Source of the DNA: Burkholderiales bacterium
GTDB lineage: Bacteria; Pseudomonadota; Gammaproteobacteria; Burkholderiales; Nitrosomonadaceae
Direction: 5' to 3'
NCBI GenBank assembly: GCA_015075225.1
Contig: JABTUQ010000002.1
Span: 186,001 to 250,000, forward strand
Length of the DNA: 64,000 nucleotides
Shown here: one piece after another, positions 50,774 to 59,898 of the stretch
Position numbering within the stretch: the first letter of the stretch is position 1
How the letters are laid out: every line of letters begins with the position of its first letter
Made by a program: the position numbers and the translations under genes
Notes under the pieces: model-generated
Seen by the model: only the letters and a program-made list of their open reading frames with translations
What the model was told of the DNA's origin: nothing
Database searches by the model: none

Positions 50774-53700
50774 ATGAGAATGAGTTTACTGCTTGAAATA
50801 CCGGATCAGGCCGAGCGCTTGCGAGCACTTGATCCGCATAATTCCTTCATCGTTCAGGCGCCGGCGGGATCGGGCAAGACGGGGTTGCTGACGCAGCGGT
50901 TTCTGGTGTTGCTTGGTATGGTGGATGAGCCGGAGGAGATCGTTGCCATTACATTTACACGCAAGGCGGCCAGTGAAATGAAACACCGGATTCTGCAAAC
51001 CTTGCGTGATGCAGATGACGATGTGACGCCACCGCAGGATGCGCACCAGCGCCGGTTACGGGAGCTGGCGAACCAAGTGTTGGCGCATGATGCGGCGCGG
51101 GGTTGGCAGTTGCTGCAAAATCCATCACGTTTGCGTATCCGGACGATCGATTCTCTGTGTGCCTGGCTGGTCGAGCGTATGCCGGTATGTTCCCGGCAGG
51201 GGGCCTTATCGTCGATTGCAGAAGATGCAGACAGGCTGTATCTGGAGGCAGCCCGCCTGACGATCGGGGCGCTGGAGGAAGAAAGCGAGTGGGCTGCTGC
51301 AATCGAACATCTGGTTGGTCATCTGGATAATCGCCTTGATCGTCTGCAGCGGCTGATTGCCGATATGCTGGCCCGGCGCGATTTATGGTTGCAGCGTGTT
51401 GTCGATGCTGCCAGCGTTGATAGTGCCGGTGATCTGCGTGAATACATGGAATCCGCACTGGCCGGCCGGGTTGCAGAAACACTCAAGGCACTGACTGAGT
51501 CGGCGCCCATTGGCTGCCGGGCAGAAATCACCGGGTTGATGCAGTTTGCTGCGGCCAATCTGGCTGAAGAGGGATCGGCGGGCGGGGAGGGGATTGTTCA
51601 CTGGCCGGGTGGGGAACTGGCAGATCGCCCGGTCTGGGAAGCAATGGCGAATTTTTTATTGACGCAAGAAGGGAACTGGCGCAAGCAGGTAACGAAAAAA
51701 GAGGGGTTTCCTGCACCCACATCGGCACGTGCTGCGGACGAGAAAGAACGGTTGGCCGGAATGAAACAGCGGGCGGCCGAATTGTTATCCGCTTTGCAGG
51801 ATGAGGAAGCTTTCCGCCAGAATCTGCTGTTGCTCAGGGAATTGCCGCCGCAGCACTATGCCGATGCGGAATGGGAGACACTGCAGGCGCTGTTCAGCTT
51901 GCTCAAAGTGGCTGCTGGGTACTTGCTGGTCGTTTTTCGCCAGCAAGGTCAGGTGGATTTTACCGCGATTGCCATGGCGGCCGTTCATGCGCTGGGTGAG
52001 CCGGAAATGCCGACTGATCTGGCATTGGCGCTCGATTACCGTATCCGTCACCTGCTGGTGGATGAATTTCAGGACACCTCTTCCAGCCAGACGGAGCTGT
52101 TGCAGCGGCTGACTGCCGGCTGGCAGGCTGGAGACGGGCGGACGCTGTTTCTGGTGGGTGATCCGATGCAATCAATTTACCGTTTCCGACAGGCTGAAGT
52201 GGGGCTGTTTCTGGGGATCCGTGATAGCGGATTTTTCGGCCAGATTCCCATGGAATTTCTGCGCCTTTCGGTTAATTTCCGTTCACAGAAGGGGGTGGTC
52301 GATTGGGTCAATCGCTACTTTCCGCAGATATTGCCGGATGTGGATGACGTTAGCACCGGTGCTGTGTCGTATGCGGATTCCGTAGCGTTTCATGCGGCTT
52401 CCAGCGGGGAGGCGGTCAGGGTTTATCCGTATTTGCAAAAAGAGGATGTGCGTGAGGCGGAACAGGTGGCAGCCATTATTGCACAGGCGCAAGCAGCGCA
52501 GCCGGATGGGAAAATCGCTGTTCTGGTGCGTAATCGCAGTCATCTCGCGAGTATTGTTGCTGATTTCAGGCAAAAGAAATTGCCTTTCCGGGCGGTGGAA
52601 ATCGAGCAGCTGGCGCAGCGCGCGGTGATCCGGGATTTGATGGCATTGACCCGGGCTCTGGTGCATCCGGCGGATCGTATTGCCTGGCTGGCATTATTGC
52701 GTGCACCGTTTTGCGGATTCTCCCTGCAGGATTTATATACTGTTGCCAATACGCTGCCGGGGCAAGTGCTGATGGAGGCGTTGCGTGTCTGTATGAAATC
52801 GGGGACGTTAAGCGGGAATGGCCATCAGCGGGCGGAAAGGATATTGCCGATTCTGGAGCGTGCGCTGATGCTTTACGACAGAATGTCGCTGCGCAGGTGT
52901 GTGGAAGGAATGTGGCTTGGTCTGGGTGGGCCGGCGGGTGTGCAGGATGAAACGGATCTGGCGGATGCTGAAGTCTATTTCCAGTTGCTGGAAAATCTGG
53001 ATATTGCGGGTTACCGGCCGGATGTGCAGGAGCTGGACGAGAAGCTGGTGCGGTTGTTTGCGTTGCCGGATGTGGCAGCAGACGATTCATTGCAGCTGAT
53101 GACGCTACACAAAGCCAAAGGGCTGGAGTTCGATACGGTAATCCTGCCGGGGCTGGGCAAATCGCCCAGAAGGGATCAGGAGAAGCTGCTCAACTGGCTG
53201 GAATTTCGCGATCAGTCACAGCACCCCGGCTTGTTGTGCGCACCGATCAGTGCGCTGGGAGGGGAAAAAAACCGGATTTCTGCCTATATCCAGTCCGAAG
53301 AAAGGAAACGGGCTACGCTGGAAGAAGCTCGATTGCTGTATGTAGCCGTTACCCGGGCAAAAGGTAGCCTGCATTTGCTGGGACATATCAAGGCGGATGC
53401 AGAAGCGCAGGAAGAGGATGTATTGAAACCTCCGGAGGATACGTTGTTGGCAAAGTTATGGCCTGCCGTGGCGGCAGATTTCCGGGTGTGCTGGAGTGAA
53501 AAAAAAAGCGGGAACGGAACCGGAGATTGGCCCGTGTCCGGTATGGATGCCGGTGCGCAGCCTGTTAGCCGGATATGTCTGGCACCCGATTGGCAGCCAG
53601 TACCATTGCCGGAGGCGGTTGCGGTTCACATGTATGCAAATGAAGGTGGAGTTGCAGAAGAACCGGTTGATTTCGATTGGGTAGGTGAGCCCGCCCGTCT

Positions 53701-54241
53701 GGTAGGTGTGGTCGTGCACCGCCTGCTGCATCGTATCGGCTTGGTTGGAGTCGAGAGTGTGCATCCACAGGATCTGGCCGATTTCGGGCTGGCGGGGCGA
53801 TCGTTACTCATGCAATCCGGTATCGGGCCTCAATATCTGGAAGCTGCCGTGCAACAGGTGGTACGGGCGCTCAGGATAATGTGTGTGGAGGATGAAACAG
53901 GCCGCTGGATTCTGAGTAACCAGCATCGGGAAGCGCATTGTGAATGGGCTCTATCTGTTCCGGCAGCGATGACAACGGGTCAGTCAGTTGCTGTCAGTGT
54001 CATCGATCGAACTTTTGTGGATACGGCTGGCGTGCGCTGGATCATCGATTACAAAACAGGATCGCACATGGGTGGCGGTATCGAGGCGTTTCTTGATCAG
54101 GAGCAGCAACGTTATCAGCCGCAACTGGAGCGTTATGCGCATGTACTGCGGCGGATGGAGCAACGGCCCACCCGCCTGGCGATTTACTTTCCATTGCTGG
54201 GAAGATGGCGGGAGTGGGCCTCTGCCGGGGAGTTTGCCTGA
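50774..54241 (+). CDS. addA: AddA-like UvrD-type helicase-nuclease
   Basis: ATP-dependent helicase with a C-terminal RecB-family nuclease, for double-strand-break repair, 1155 residues. Walker A APAGSGKTGLLTQRF is near residue 30, motif II VDEFQDTSSSQTELL near 430, motif VI-like LYVAVTRAKGSLH near 850, and the nuclease core IIDYKTGS near 1091. AddA normally works with AddB, encoded just upstream; here the upstream neighbour is on the other strand and no AddB is seen. There are two possible starts six bases apart (50774, 50780). Confidence 0.88.
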   Translation: MRMSLLLEIPDQAERLRALDPHNSFIVQAPAGSGKTGLLTQRFLVLLGMVDEPEEIVAITFTRKAASEMKHRILQTLRDADDDVTPPQDAHQRRLRELANQVLAHDAARGWQLLQNPSRLRIRTIDSLCAWLVERMPVCSRQGALSSIAEDADRLYLEAARLTIGALEEESEWAAAIEHLVGHLDNRLDRLQRLIADMLARRDLWLQRVVDAASVDSAGDLREYMESALAGRVAETLKALTESAPIGCRAEITGLMQFAAANLAEEGSAGGEGIVHWPGGELADRPVWEAMANFLLTQEGNWRKQVTKKEGFPAPTSARAADEKERLAGMKQRAAELLSALQDEEAFRQNLLLLRELPPQHYADAEWETLQALFSLLKVAAGYLLVVFRQQGQVDFTAIAMAAVHALGEPEMPTDLALALDYRIRHLLVDEFQDTSSSQTELLQRLTAGWQAGDGRTLFLVGDPMQSIYRFRQAEVGLFLGIRDSGFFGQIPMEFLRLSVNFRSQKGVVDWVNRYFPQILPDVDDVSTGAVSYADSVAFHAASSGEAVRVYPYLQKEDVREAEQVAAIIAQAQAAQPDGKIAVLVRNRSHLASIVADFRQKKLPFRAVEIEQLAQRAVIRDLMALTRALVHPADRIAWLALLRAPFCGFSLQDLYTVANTLPGQVLMEALRVCMKSGTLSGNGHQRAERILPILERALMLYDRMSLRRCVEGMWLGLGGPAGVQDETDLADAEVYFQLLENLDIAGYRPDVQELDEKLVRLFALPDVAADDSLQLMTLHKAKGLEFDTVILPGLGKSPRRDQEKLLNWLEFRDQSQHPGLLCAPISALGGEKNRISAYIQSEERKRATLEEARLLYVAVTRAKGSLHLLGHIKADAEAQEEDVLKPPEDTLLAKLWPAVAADFRVCWSEKKSGNGTGDWPVSGMDAGAQPVSRICLAPDWQPVPLPEAVAVHMYANEGGVAEEPVDFDWVGEPARLVGVVVHRLLHRIGLVGVESVHPQDLADFGLAGRSLLMQSGIGPQYLEAAVQQVVRALRIMCVEDETGRWILSNQHREAHCEWALSVPAAMTTGQSVAVSVIDRTFVDTAGVRWIIDYKTGSHMGGGIEAFLDQEQQRYQPQLERYAHVLRRMEQRPTRLAIYFPLLGRWREWASAGEFA

Positions 54242-54252
54242 TGAACCTGCAA

Positions 54253-54393
54253 GGGAACCTCTGAAAAACGTCAGCGAGGCAGTCAGTTCAAGGCAAACAT
54301 CGGCAAAAAAGCGGAATTTATACGTAATAAATGCGCATTTTGAGCTGATATTTAACGCAGAAATGGCAACGCAGGTATTTTTCAGATATTCCC
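54253..54393 (+). repeat. MITE-like 141-bp repeat, copy 1
   Basis: Begins GGGAACCTCTGAAAAAC and ends TTTTTCAGATATTCCC, an imperfect terminal inverted repeat. The interior (TTCAAGGCAAA, TTTATACGTA, GCATTTTGAGC, AACGCAGAAATG) matches copy 2 at 59737-59877 in the same orientation and length. It encodes no transposase. It starts 12 bp past the addA stop. Confidence 0.88.
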
Positions 54394-54460
54394 AAGAGGG
54401 AATTGACGCGATATTCCGCTGCTTGAATTCTCTGCAGAGGAAGAGGGTGTACGGGGACGC

Positions 54461-55651
54461 CTATCTGATTTCTTCTTCGTCAGCCAGTTTTCTGGCTTCA
54501 TCTTCCAGCATGACGGGAATGCCGTCCCGAATGGTGTAAGCCAGTCTGTCAGCTTTGCAGATCAGTTCCTGGTGATCTTTTTTATAGATAAGAGGGCCTT
54601 TGCATAGTGGGCAGACCAGAATGTCCAGCAGTTTTGGATCCATGAATTTTTCTCTCAGCTTCTTGAATATGGTTTCGCGTAACCCGGGATCGGCACGATA
54701 TTCCTGTTGTAGAACCCAGATACGGTTATCGTGCAGATCTAGGCATTTTACTGCATCTTCTTCCGTTATCAGGATGATTTCGGCCTGGTCAGATTGAAAA
54801 TCCGTTGCGGCAAAATGATGATCTTCCGGAAAGATGCAGGGGGTAACGGTCAGTTTCAGGAATTCCAGATTATCCAGAAAATTTTGTATGTCCGGGTCGC
54901 AGACAACGGCATGAATTCGCTTGCCTGTCAGATCTGTCGCGTTGGCAGTCAATCCGGGTTGCGACAGGTTGAAGAAATGCTCCTTTAGTTGATGCACGCG
55001 AATGATCCTGACTTCTTTGCCGATATCCGGCATCTGTCTGTGGTGGCCCGCCAGGATGACAGCATGGGCTTGCCCAAGACGTGCAAAACTGTCCCGGAGT
55101 GGCCCGGCCGGCATGATCAGGCCGTTTCCCGAGTTGATGACGCTGGTATCGACGATTACAGCTTCGAAATCACGCTGCAGGTACAAATCCTGCAGACCGT
55201 CATCGCAAATCAGTACATTGCATTCCTGATGCGCCTGCAGCAATGCTTTTGCTGTTTCGATCCGGCTATAACCAATCCATACCGGGCAGGTGTCGCGTAA
55301 ATGGTAGGTGAGTAACAGTGATGTTTCACCAGTCAGATGAAGTGGTTTATCCAGGGAAACCCGCATAGGCGAGTGATGGTTGTCAGGATGGCCACGGCTG
55401 ATGATTCCGGGCCGTAATCCTGCTGATTTCAGGGTATTGACAAGCTGGATGATGAGCGGGGTTTTGACCGGACTTTTTGTGGTGATGCCATCAATGACGA
55501 TGACCGGTACGGGCAGCCGGGCCGGGATCAATATTTTGTGCCGGTAAAGCGCACGCCGGATGGCATGAAACAGAACAAGCATCTGACTGACCGGCCATAA
55601 AAAAAGATGCAGCGGCGTGATGCGTTGCCAGTACAGCTCGGACCAGTTCAT
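54461..55651 (-). CDS. lpxK: LpxK-like protein fused to a Trm112/YcaR domain
   Basis: LpxK phosphorylates the lipid A disaccharide in the inner membrane. Here about 335 LpxK-like residues run without a stop into a complete 60-residue Trm112/YcaR domain starting [18 protein letters not shown] (54461-54643), normally a separate gene after lpxK. The membrane N-terminus and [10 protein letters not shown] are present, but the P-loop, usually GGTGKTP, reads KSPVKTP, the GDEP region is GETS and DDGLQH is DDGLQD. FPEDHHF is kept. Kinase activity is doubtful. The Trm112 part could also be translated from its own ATG (GAGAGA upstream). kdsB is not adjacent. Confidence 0.82.
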   Translation of the reverse strand: MNWSELYWQRITPLHLFLWPVSQMLVLFHAIRRALYRHKILIPARLPVPVIVIDGITTKSPVKTPLIIQLVNTLKSAGLRPGIISRGHPDNHHSPMRVSLDKPLHLTGETSLLLTYHLRDTCPVWIGYSRIETAKALLQAHQECNVLICDDGLQDLYLQRDFEAVIVDTSVINSGNGLIMPAGPLRDSFARLGQAHAVILAGHHRQMPDIGKEVRIIRVHQLKEHFFNLSQPGLTANATDLTGKRIHAVVCDPDIQNFLDNLEFLKLTVTPCIFPEDHHFAATDFQSDQAEIILITEEDAVKCLDLHDNRIWVLQQEYRADPGLRETIFKKLREKFMDPKLLDILVCPLCKGPLIYKKDHQELICKADRLAYTIRDGIPVMLEDEARKLADEEEIR

Positions 55652-55749
55652 GAGATAGTCGGGATGAATTGTTTTTGAAGTGCGTTTTTCGGTAAACGCA
55701 GCATCAGCGGAATCAGCGGCCTGGCATCAGGAACAAGCAATTTTTGCAT
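55648..55749 (-). CDS. Possible 33-residue ORF coupled to lpxK
   Basis: A short frame starting [20 protein letters not shown] whose stop overlaps the lpxK ATG (ATGA at 55648-55651). GAGGAG lies 12 bp before its ATG. The overlap suggests translational coupling, but I recognise no family and chance is possible. Confidence 0.25.
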   Translation of the reverse strand: MQKLLVPDARPLIPLMLRLPKNALQKQFIPTIS

Positions 55750-55858
55750 AGGGTGTGGAATCTCCTCGGCCTGTTTGCGGGAGTGATCAATCCGGCAGAT
55801 TTTAAGAAACTGCCTTAAAATGCCGCCAACATCAAGAACAATCTTTTGTGGAGTGATT

Positions 55859-56110
55859 ATGCAGCATCTTGAAGCAGTCAGAAACATTTTGGGCGATGTG
55901 CTGAATCTCGGAGAGAGAAAACATGCGCTGACAGCCGGTTCTGTTTTGCTCGGAAATATTCCCGAGCTGGATTCGATGGCGGTGGTCAATGTCATTACCG
56001 CACTGGAGGAGTATTTCGGTTTTTCGGTGGATGACGATGAAATCAGCGCTCAGACTTTTGAAACACTCGGAAGCCTGGCGCTTTTCGTCGAACATAAATT
56101 GTCACACTGA
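55859..56110 (+). CDS. Acyl carrier protein, exosortase A-associated
   Basis: An 83-residue carrier protein from ATG 55859 (GGAG five bases upstream). The phosphopantetheine attachment serine is S39 in IPELDSMAVVNVI. It is distinct from the housekeeping fatty-acid ACP in sequence and location. Directly followed, after 6 bp, by two exosortase-A-associated hydrolases, it is the likely carrier for the adenylating ligase at 41-43 kb. Confidence 0.88.
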   Translation: MQHLEAVRNILGDVLNLGERKHALTAGSVLLGNIPELDSMAVVNVITALEEYFGFSVDDDEISAQTFETLGSLALFVEHKLSH

Positions 56111-56116
56111 GTTCGC

Positions 56117-56959
56117 ATGCATAACCCGCCGGCTGAACCTTTTTTTTTGGATGCTTCTCCGGGAAAACGTTTCTGCCTTTATCACCCGCCAACCGGGGAT
56201 ATGCCTCTAAATCAGGCGTTTATCTATCTTCATCCATTTGCAGAGGAAATGAATAAATCCCGTCGCATGGCGGCACTACAGGCTAAGGCGTTTGCAGCAG
56301 CGGGGGTGGGGGTGTTGCAGATTGACCTATATGGCTGCGGGGATAGTGATGGAGATTCTGGCGATGCTACCTGGACGATCTGGAAGGAAGATGTTGCGCA
56401 TGCCAGGCAGTGGTTGATTCATGAAGGGTTTGCATCGGTTCATTTCTGGGGGTTGCGGCTGGGTGCGCTACTTGCACTGGATTATGCCAGGGATAAGGAA
56501 GAGGAAAATGATCCGGTGAAATTTGTGCTCTGGCAGCCGGTTATTAACGGTAAATCGTTTTTGACCCAGTTTCTGCGTCTGAGGATGGTGAATGAACTCA
56601 TGTCGGAAGATGCGGGCAAGGCTTCGAATATTCAGGGTTTGCGTGAAAGGTTGGGGGCAGGTGAATCTCTGGAAATAGCCGGATATATGCTTACTCCCGT
56701 AATGGCCGCCGCGATTGATGAGTTGAAACTGGATCAGCTGACCGTCAGGAATGGTGAAATTTACTGGTTTGAAATTACACCGGATGCCGGGCGCGGGTCC
56801 CCTGCTGGTGTTTCGGTCGTGGAGAAATGGAATCAGACTGGTGTTTTTCCAAAGGTAGGGCTCATGCCCGGTTTGCCATTCTGGGCGACGCAGGAAATCA
56901 GCGAATGCCCGGAGTTGGTGGCGGCGACTGTCAAACCATTTGCCGGGGTTTCGTCATGA
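56117..56959 (+). CDS. Hydrolase 2, exosortase A system-associated
   Basis: Alpha/beta-hydrolase-fold protein of 280 residues of the type found beside exosortase A. The oxyanion-side motif is IYLHPFAEEMNKSRRMAA. At the nucleophile elbow the sequence is FWGLRLGALLAL, with Arg where GxSxG hydrolases have Ser; to my recollection this is a feature of the subfamily, which may therefore not be a classical serine hydrolase. It overlaps the hydrolase 1 start by 4 bp. Confidence 0.85.
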   Translation: MHNPPAEPFFLDASPGKRFCLYHPPTGDMPLNQAFIYLHPFAEEMNKSRRMAALQAKAFAAAGVGVLQIDLYGCGDSDGDSGDATWTIWKEDVAHARQWLIHEGFASVHFWGLRLGALLALDYARDKEEENDPVKFVLWQPVINGKSFLTQFLRLRMVNELMSEDAGKASNIQGLRERLGAGESLEIAGYMLTPVMAAAIDELKLDQLTVRNGEIYWFEITPDAGRGSPAGVSVVEKWNQTGVFPKVGLMPGLPFWATQEISECPELVAATVKPFAGVSS

Positions 56960-57876
56960 GTTTTCAGGAACGGGCCATACGTTTTCGCTGCCAGCAGGAA
57001 TGGCTTTATGGGATTCTGCACATACCACAACAGCCGGTTGCGCGCGGTGTGCTGATTGTCGTGGGCGGGCCGCAATATCGTGCCGGTAGCCATCGGCAAT
57101 TCGTGCTGCTTGCACGTCATTTGACCGGGCGAGGTATTCCTGTGATGCGCTTCGATTTCCGGGGAATGGGCGACAGTGATGGTGAAATGCGAACCTTCGA
57201 GCAGGTCGGCGAGGATTTGCGTAGCGCAGCCGATTGTTTCTTCAGTGAGTGTCCATTTTTGAAGGATATCGTGATCTGGGGATTGTGCGATGCAGCATCG
57301 GCTGCGCTGTTTTATGCCCATCAGGATCAGCGGGTGAGCGGGCTGGTGTTGTTGAATCCCTGGGTGAGGACTGAACAGGGAATCGCCAGGGCGTATCTGA
57401 AACATTATTATCTGGAACGTTTGTTTGATCCGGAATTCTGGAAAAAGCTGCTGCGTGGAAAATTCAATCCACTGGCCTCCATCCGGTCTTTGTATGCATT
57501 TGGCAGGAACAGTTTGCAAGGTATGAAATCAGCCGTTGCAGAAGGCAGTTCCGGTTCATCCTGTGGTCTGGCCGCACCTTTGCCTGAGCGGATGCTGGAT
57601 GGCCTAAAGCATTTCCAGGGAAATGTACAGATCATTACCAGTGGCAATGATTTAACAGCACGCGAATTTCTGGATTTGATCGCATTATCGCCAGAGTGGC
57701 AGGCAGCCATGCGAGCAAGGCAGGCGGAGTGTTTTCATATGGCCAGTGCCAATCATACTTTTTCTACGCGCGAATGGCGTGACCAGGTAGCGGAATTGAC
57801 TGCAAAACGGGTGCTGTCACATGGTAAAGCGGGTGTTAATGATTGCTTATCATTTTCCACCCATGCATGGTGGTAG
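56956..57876 (+). CDS. Hydrolase 1, exosortase A system-associated
   Basis: Alpha/beta-hydrolase-fold protein; the start at ATG 56956 overlaps the hydrolase 2 stop (ATGA) and gives 306 residues. Motifs are VLIVVGGPQYRAGSHRQF, MRFDFRGMGDSDG and the elbow WGLCDAASAAL, where Cys takes the nucleophile position, as in this subfamily. Its last 12 codons overlap the start of the ruined glycosyltransferase in another frame. It could be a thioesterase or acyl transferase acting on the carrier protein's load; that is inference. Confidence 0.87.
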   Translation: MSFQERAIRFRCQQEWLYGILHIPQQPVARGVLIVVGGPQYRAGSHRQFVLLARHLTGRGIPVMRFDFRGMGDSDGEMRTFEQVGEDLRSAADCFFSECPFLKDIVIWGLCDAASAALFYAHQDQRVSGLVLLNPWVRTEQGIARAYLKHYYLERLFDPEFWKKLLRGKFNPLASIRSLYAFGRNSLQGMKSAVAEGSSGSSCGLAAPLPERMLDGLKHFQGNVQIITSGNDLTAREFLDLIALSPEWQAAMRARQAECFHMASANHTFSTREWRDQVAELTAKRVLSHGKAGVNDCLSFSTHAWW

Positions 57877-59014
57877 TGGTATACGGCGGACATTGCGCTT
57901 TGCAGTATTTGCAGATCATGGCTGAACCGATTGCTGGCACCTTCGCCGCGTGCCTATCAACCAGACCGATTTGATCAATTTGGCAGATATACTGCAACAG
58001 ATTGCGTGTTCACCGTGCATTGCGCTGGATACAACAAGACGGCAGCAGTAATGGGGCGTTACCGGAAGTAATGGCTCTGCCGGATCGCTGGGTGAGCTGG
58101 TAGTTGGGTGCAATGCCTGCAGGATGGGCCCTGATCAAAAAATATAAACCGGATGTAATCTGGTCAACTTATCCCATTGCAACGGCGCATCTGATCGGGC
58201 TGAGCCTGCATCGTTTGACGGGTATTCCCTGGGTGGCGGATTTCAGGGATCCGATGGTACAGCCGGATAATCCGGCTGTACCATTGACTTACCGTGCTTT
58301 TGAACGGGTTGAAAATAAAACGGCCGTGCACTGCTCTCGCACGGTTTTCGCATATCCCGTCTTCTCGATTCCATTTAATAGAGAACGGATACGATGAATT
58401 CAGTTTTGCTTCAATAGTTCCCGGTGTGAATCAGACGTCCAAACCCGGCCGGATTACGTTGTTGCACAGCGGCATTATTTATCCATCAGAACGTAGTCCC
58501 GCCGCCTGTTTGACGCTTTGTCCGCGTTGCTGAAACGAAATGTCATCAATGCTGACAGTTTGCATATCATCTTGCGTGCCTCGCATCACGAAAATTATCT
58601 GCAATCACTGATCAATCGTTTTGAAATTGGATCCATTGTTTCCTAACCTCCTGTTTCTATAATGAGGCGCTCGTAGAGATACTGGCGGTTGATGGGTTGC
58701 TCCTCCTGCAGGCAGCAAACTGTAACAATCAGATTCCTGCCAAATTGTATGAATATCTGCGTGCGCAGCGGCCCATCCTGGCATTGACTGATCCGGCTGG
58801 CGATACAGCAGAAAAGCTTAAAAATATGGGGATTGATACCATTGCTCCGCTGGATTCGAAAGAAGCGATCGTGGAAGGATTGAACCGGTTTCTCTCGTTG
58901 TTACGGGAAAACAAGGCGCCGGTTGCGCCAATGGATAAAATACAATCCAACTCCAGGGAAGCAGGAGCCGAAAATTTTTCTGTGTTGTTGAATGAAATTA
59001 GGGAAGACCTGTGA
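57839..59014 (+). pseudogene. Exosortase-locus glycosyltransferase, heavily frameshifted
   Basis: Remnant of a group-4/group-1-like glycosyltransferase of about 390 residues. The start MIAYHFPPMHGGSGIRRTLRF is in one frame and stops at 57923; the continuation is in other frames (WLNRLLAPSPRAYQPD near 57919; ALPDRWVSW then TAG at 58101; LGAMPAGWALIKKYKPDVIW and STYPIATAHLIGL to 58397; LIENGYDEFSFASIV near 58380; RLFDALSALLKRNVI near 58500; IPAKLYEYLRAQRPI to 59014). At least four frame changes and one in-frame stop make this a true pseudogene rather than a single sequencing slip. A glycosyltransferase is normally part of exosortase-A loci after hydrolase 1. Confidence 0.92.
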
Positions 59015-59040
59015 GTGATGTTTTGGAAGGTGGAAGGTTT

Positions 59041-59704
59041 ATGAGAATTTTGTCGATTTTTGTTATTGCGGTGTTATTTTTTACTATGTCACCATTAGCG
59101 ACAGCGGCAAAGAAAGTTTATTGGTGAGTTGAAGGGATCCCATTATGGTCCTTTTGATTATATGGACCGCTTTAATCAAGAAAAGAACTTATGGCTTGTA
59201 GAGATGGCTCATTTTACTTCTGATGTAGAAAACTTGATTAGAGGCAATACAGATACGACGCCGGCACATGATTTAGCCTATACACTCACAGCTTGGCCCA
59301 ATCATCACCGTGCTTTGACAACACTTGTCAAATATTCGATCAGGGAAAAATCCACCCACCTTCCTCATATGAAATTTCCAGTCGAATGTTATTTCGACCG
59401 GGCAATCCGTATGAATTCGAAGGATGCGCGGGTGCGGTCGATTTACAGTGCATTTTTGTCGCATCGCGGCAGAAACAAGGAAGCATTTGAGCAGCTGGGG
59501 GCAGCAACCAATCTGGAGCCTGATAATGCAACGTTTCTTTACAATCTAGGATTGATGTATTTCAAGCAAAAAAACTACGATAAGGCCAGTCAGTATGCTG
59601 AGAAAGCTTATGCGCTGGACTATCCGTTGCCAGGCCTCAGAAATAAATTGATTCAGGCAGGAAAATGGCATGGATCACCGGCAGCCAGGGATTCCGGAAA
59701 ATAA
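59041..59704 (+). pseudogene. Exported TPR protein with a single frameshift
   Basis: From ATG 59041 (GGAAGG upstream) a signal peptide is read (MRILSIFVIAVLFF, ending TAAKK) before a stop at about 59128. The remaining 190 residues continue one frame over (FIGELKGSHYGPFDYMDRFN..., to 59704), with the break in AAAGAAAG near 59112-59119. The body carries TPR motifs (NATFLYNLGLMYFKQKNYDK) and the block WPNHHRALTTLVKYS. Without the signal peptide the body could only start at a weak TTG (59129). One-base error or real inactivation cannot be told apart; the neighbouring glycosyltransferase is clearly dead. Confidence 0.8.
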
Positions 59705-59736
59705 TCTTTGTCCGGATTGCCTGAATTACCCCATTA

Positions 59737-59877
59737 GGGAATCTCTGAAAAACCTCAGCGAGGTAGTCAGTTCAAGGCAAAAATCGGCAAAAAATCGGAG
59801 TTTATACGTAGTAAATGAGCATTTTGAGCCGTTTTTTAACGCAGAAATGACAATGTAGGTAGTTTTTCAGAGATTCC
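59737..59877 (+). repeat. MITE-like 141-bp repeat, copy 2
   Basis: Bounded by a perfect 16-bp inverted repeat, GGAATCTCTGAAAAAC at the left and GTTTTTCAGAGATTCC at the right. Same length, orientation and interior as copy 1. It ends 21 bp before the proA start, so it occupies the proA leader. No clear target-site duplication. Confidence 0.92.
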
Positions 59878-59898
59878 TTGGCATTACTCGATATCAAT

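Noticed and set aside
37000..59100. Exosortase (XrtA) or PEP-CTERM substrate genes inside the window
   Set aside because: No protein with exosortase membrane pattern or a C-terminal PEP motif plus hydrophobic tail was found; only the accessory genes are here.
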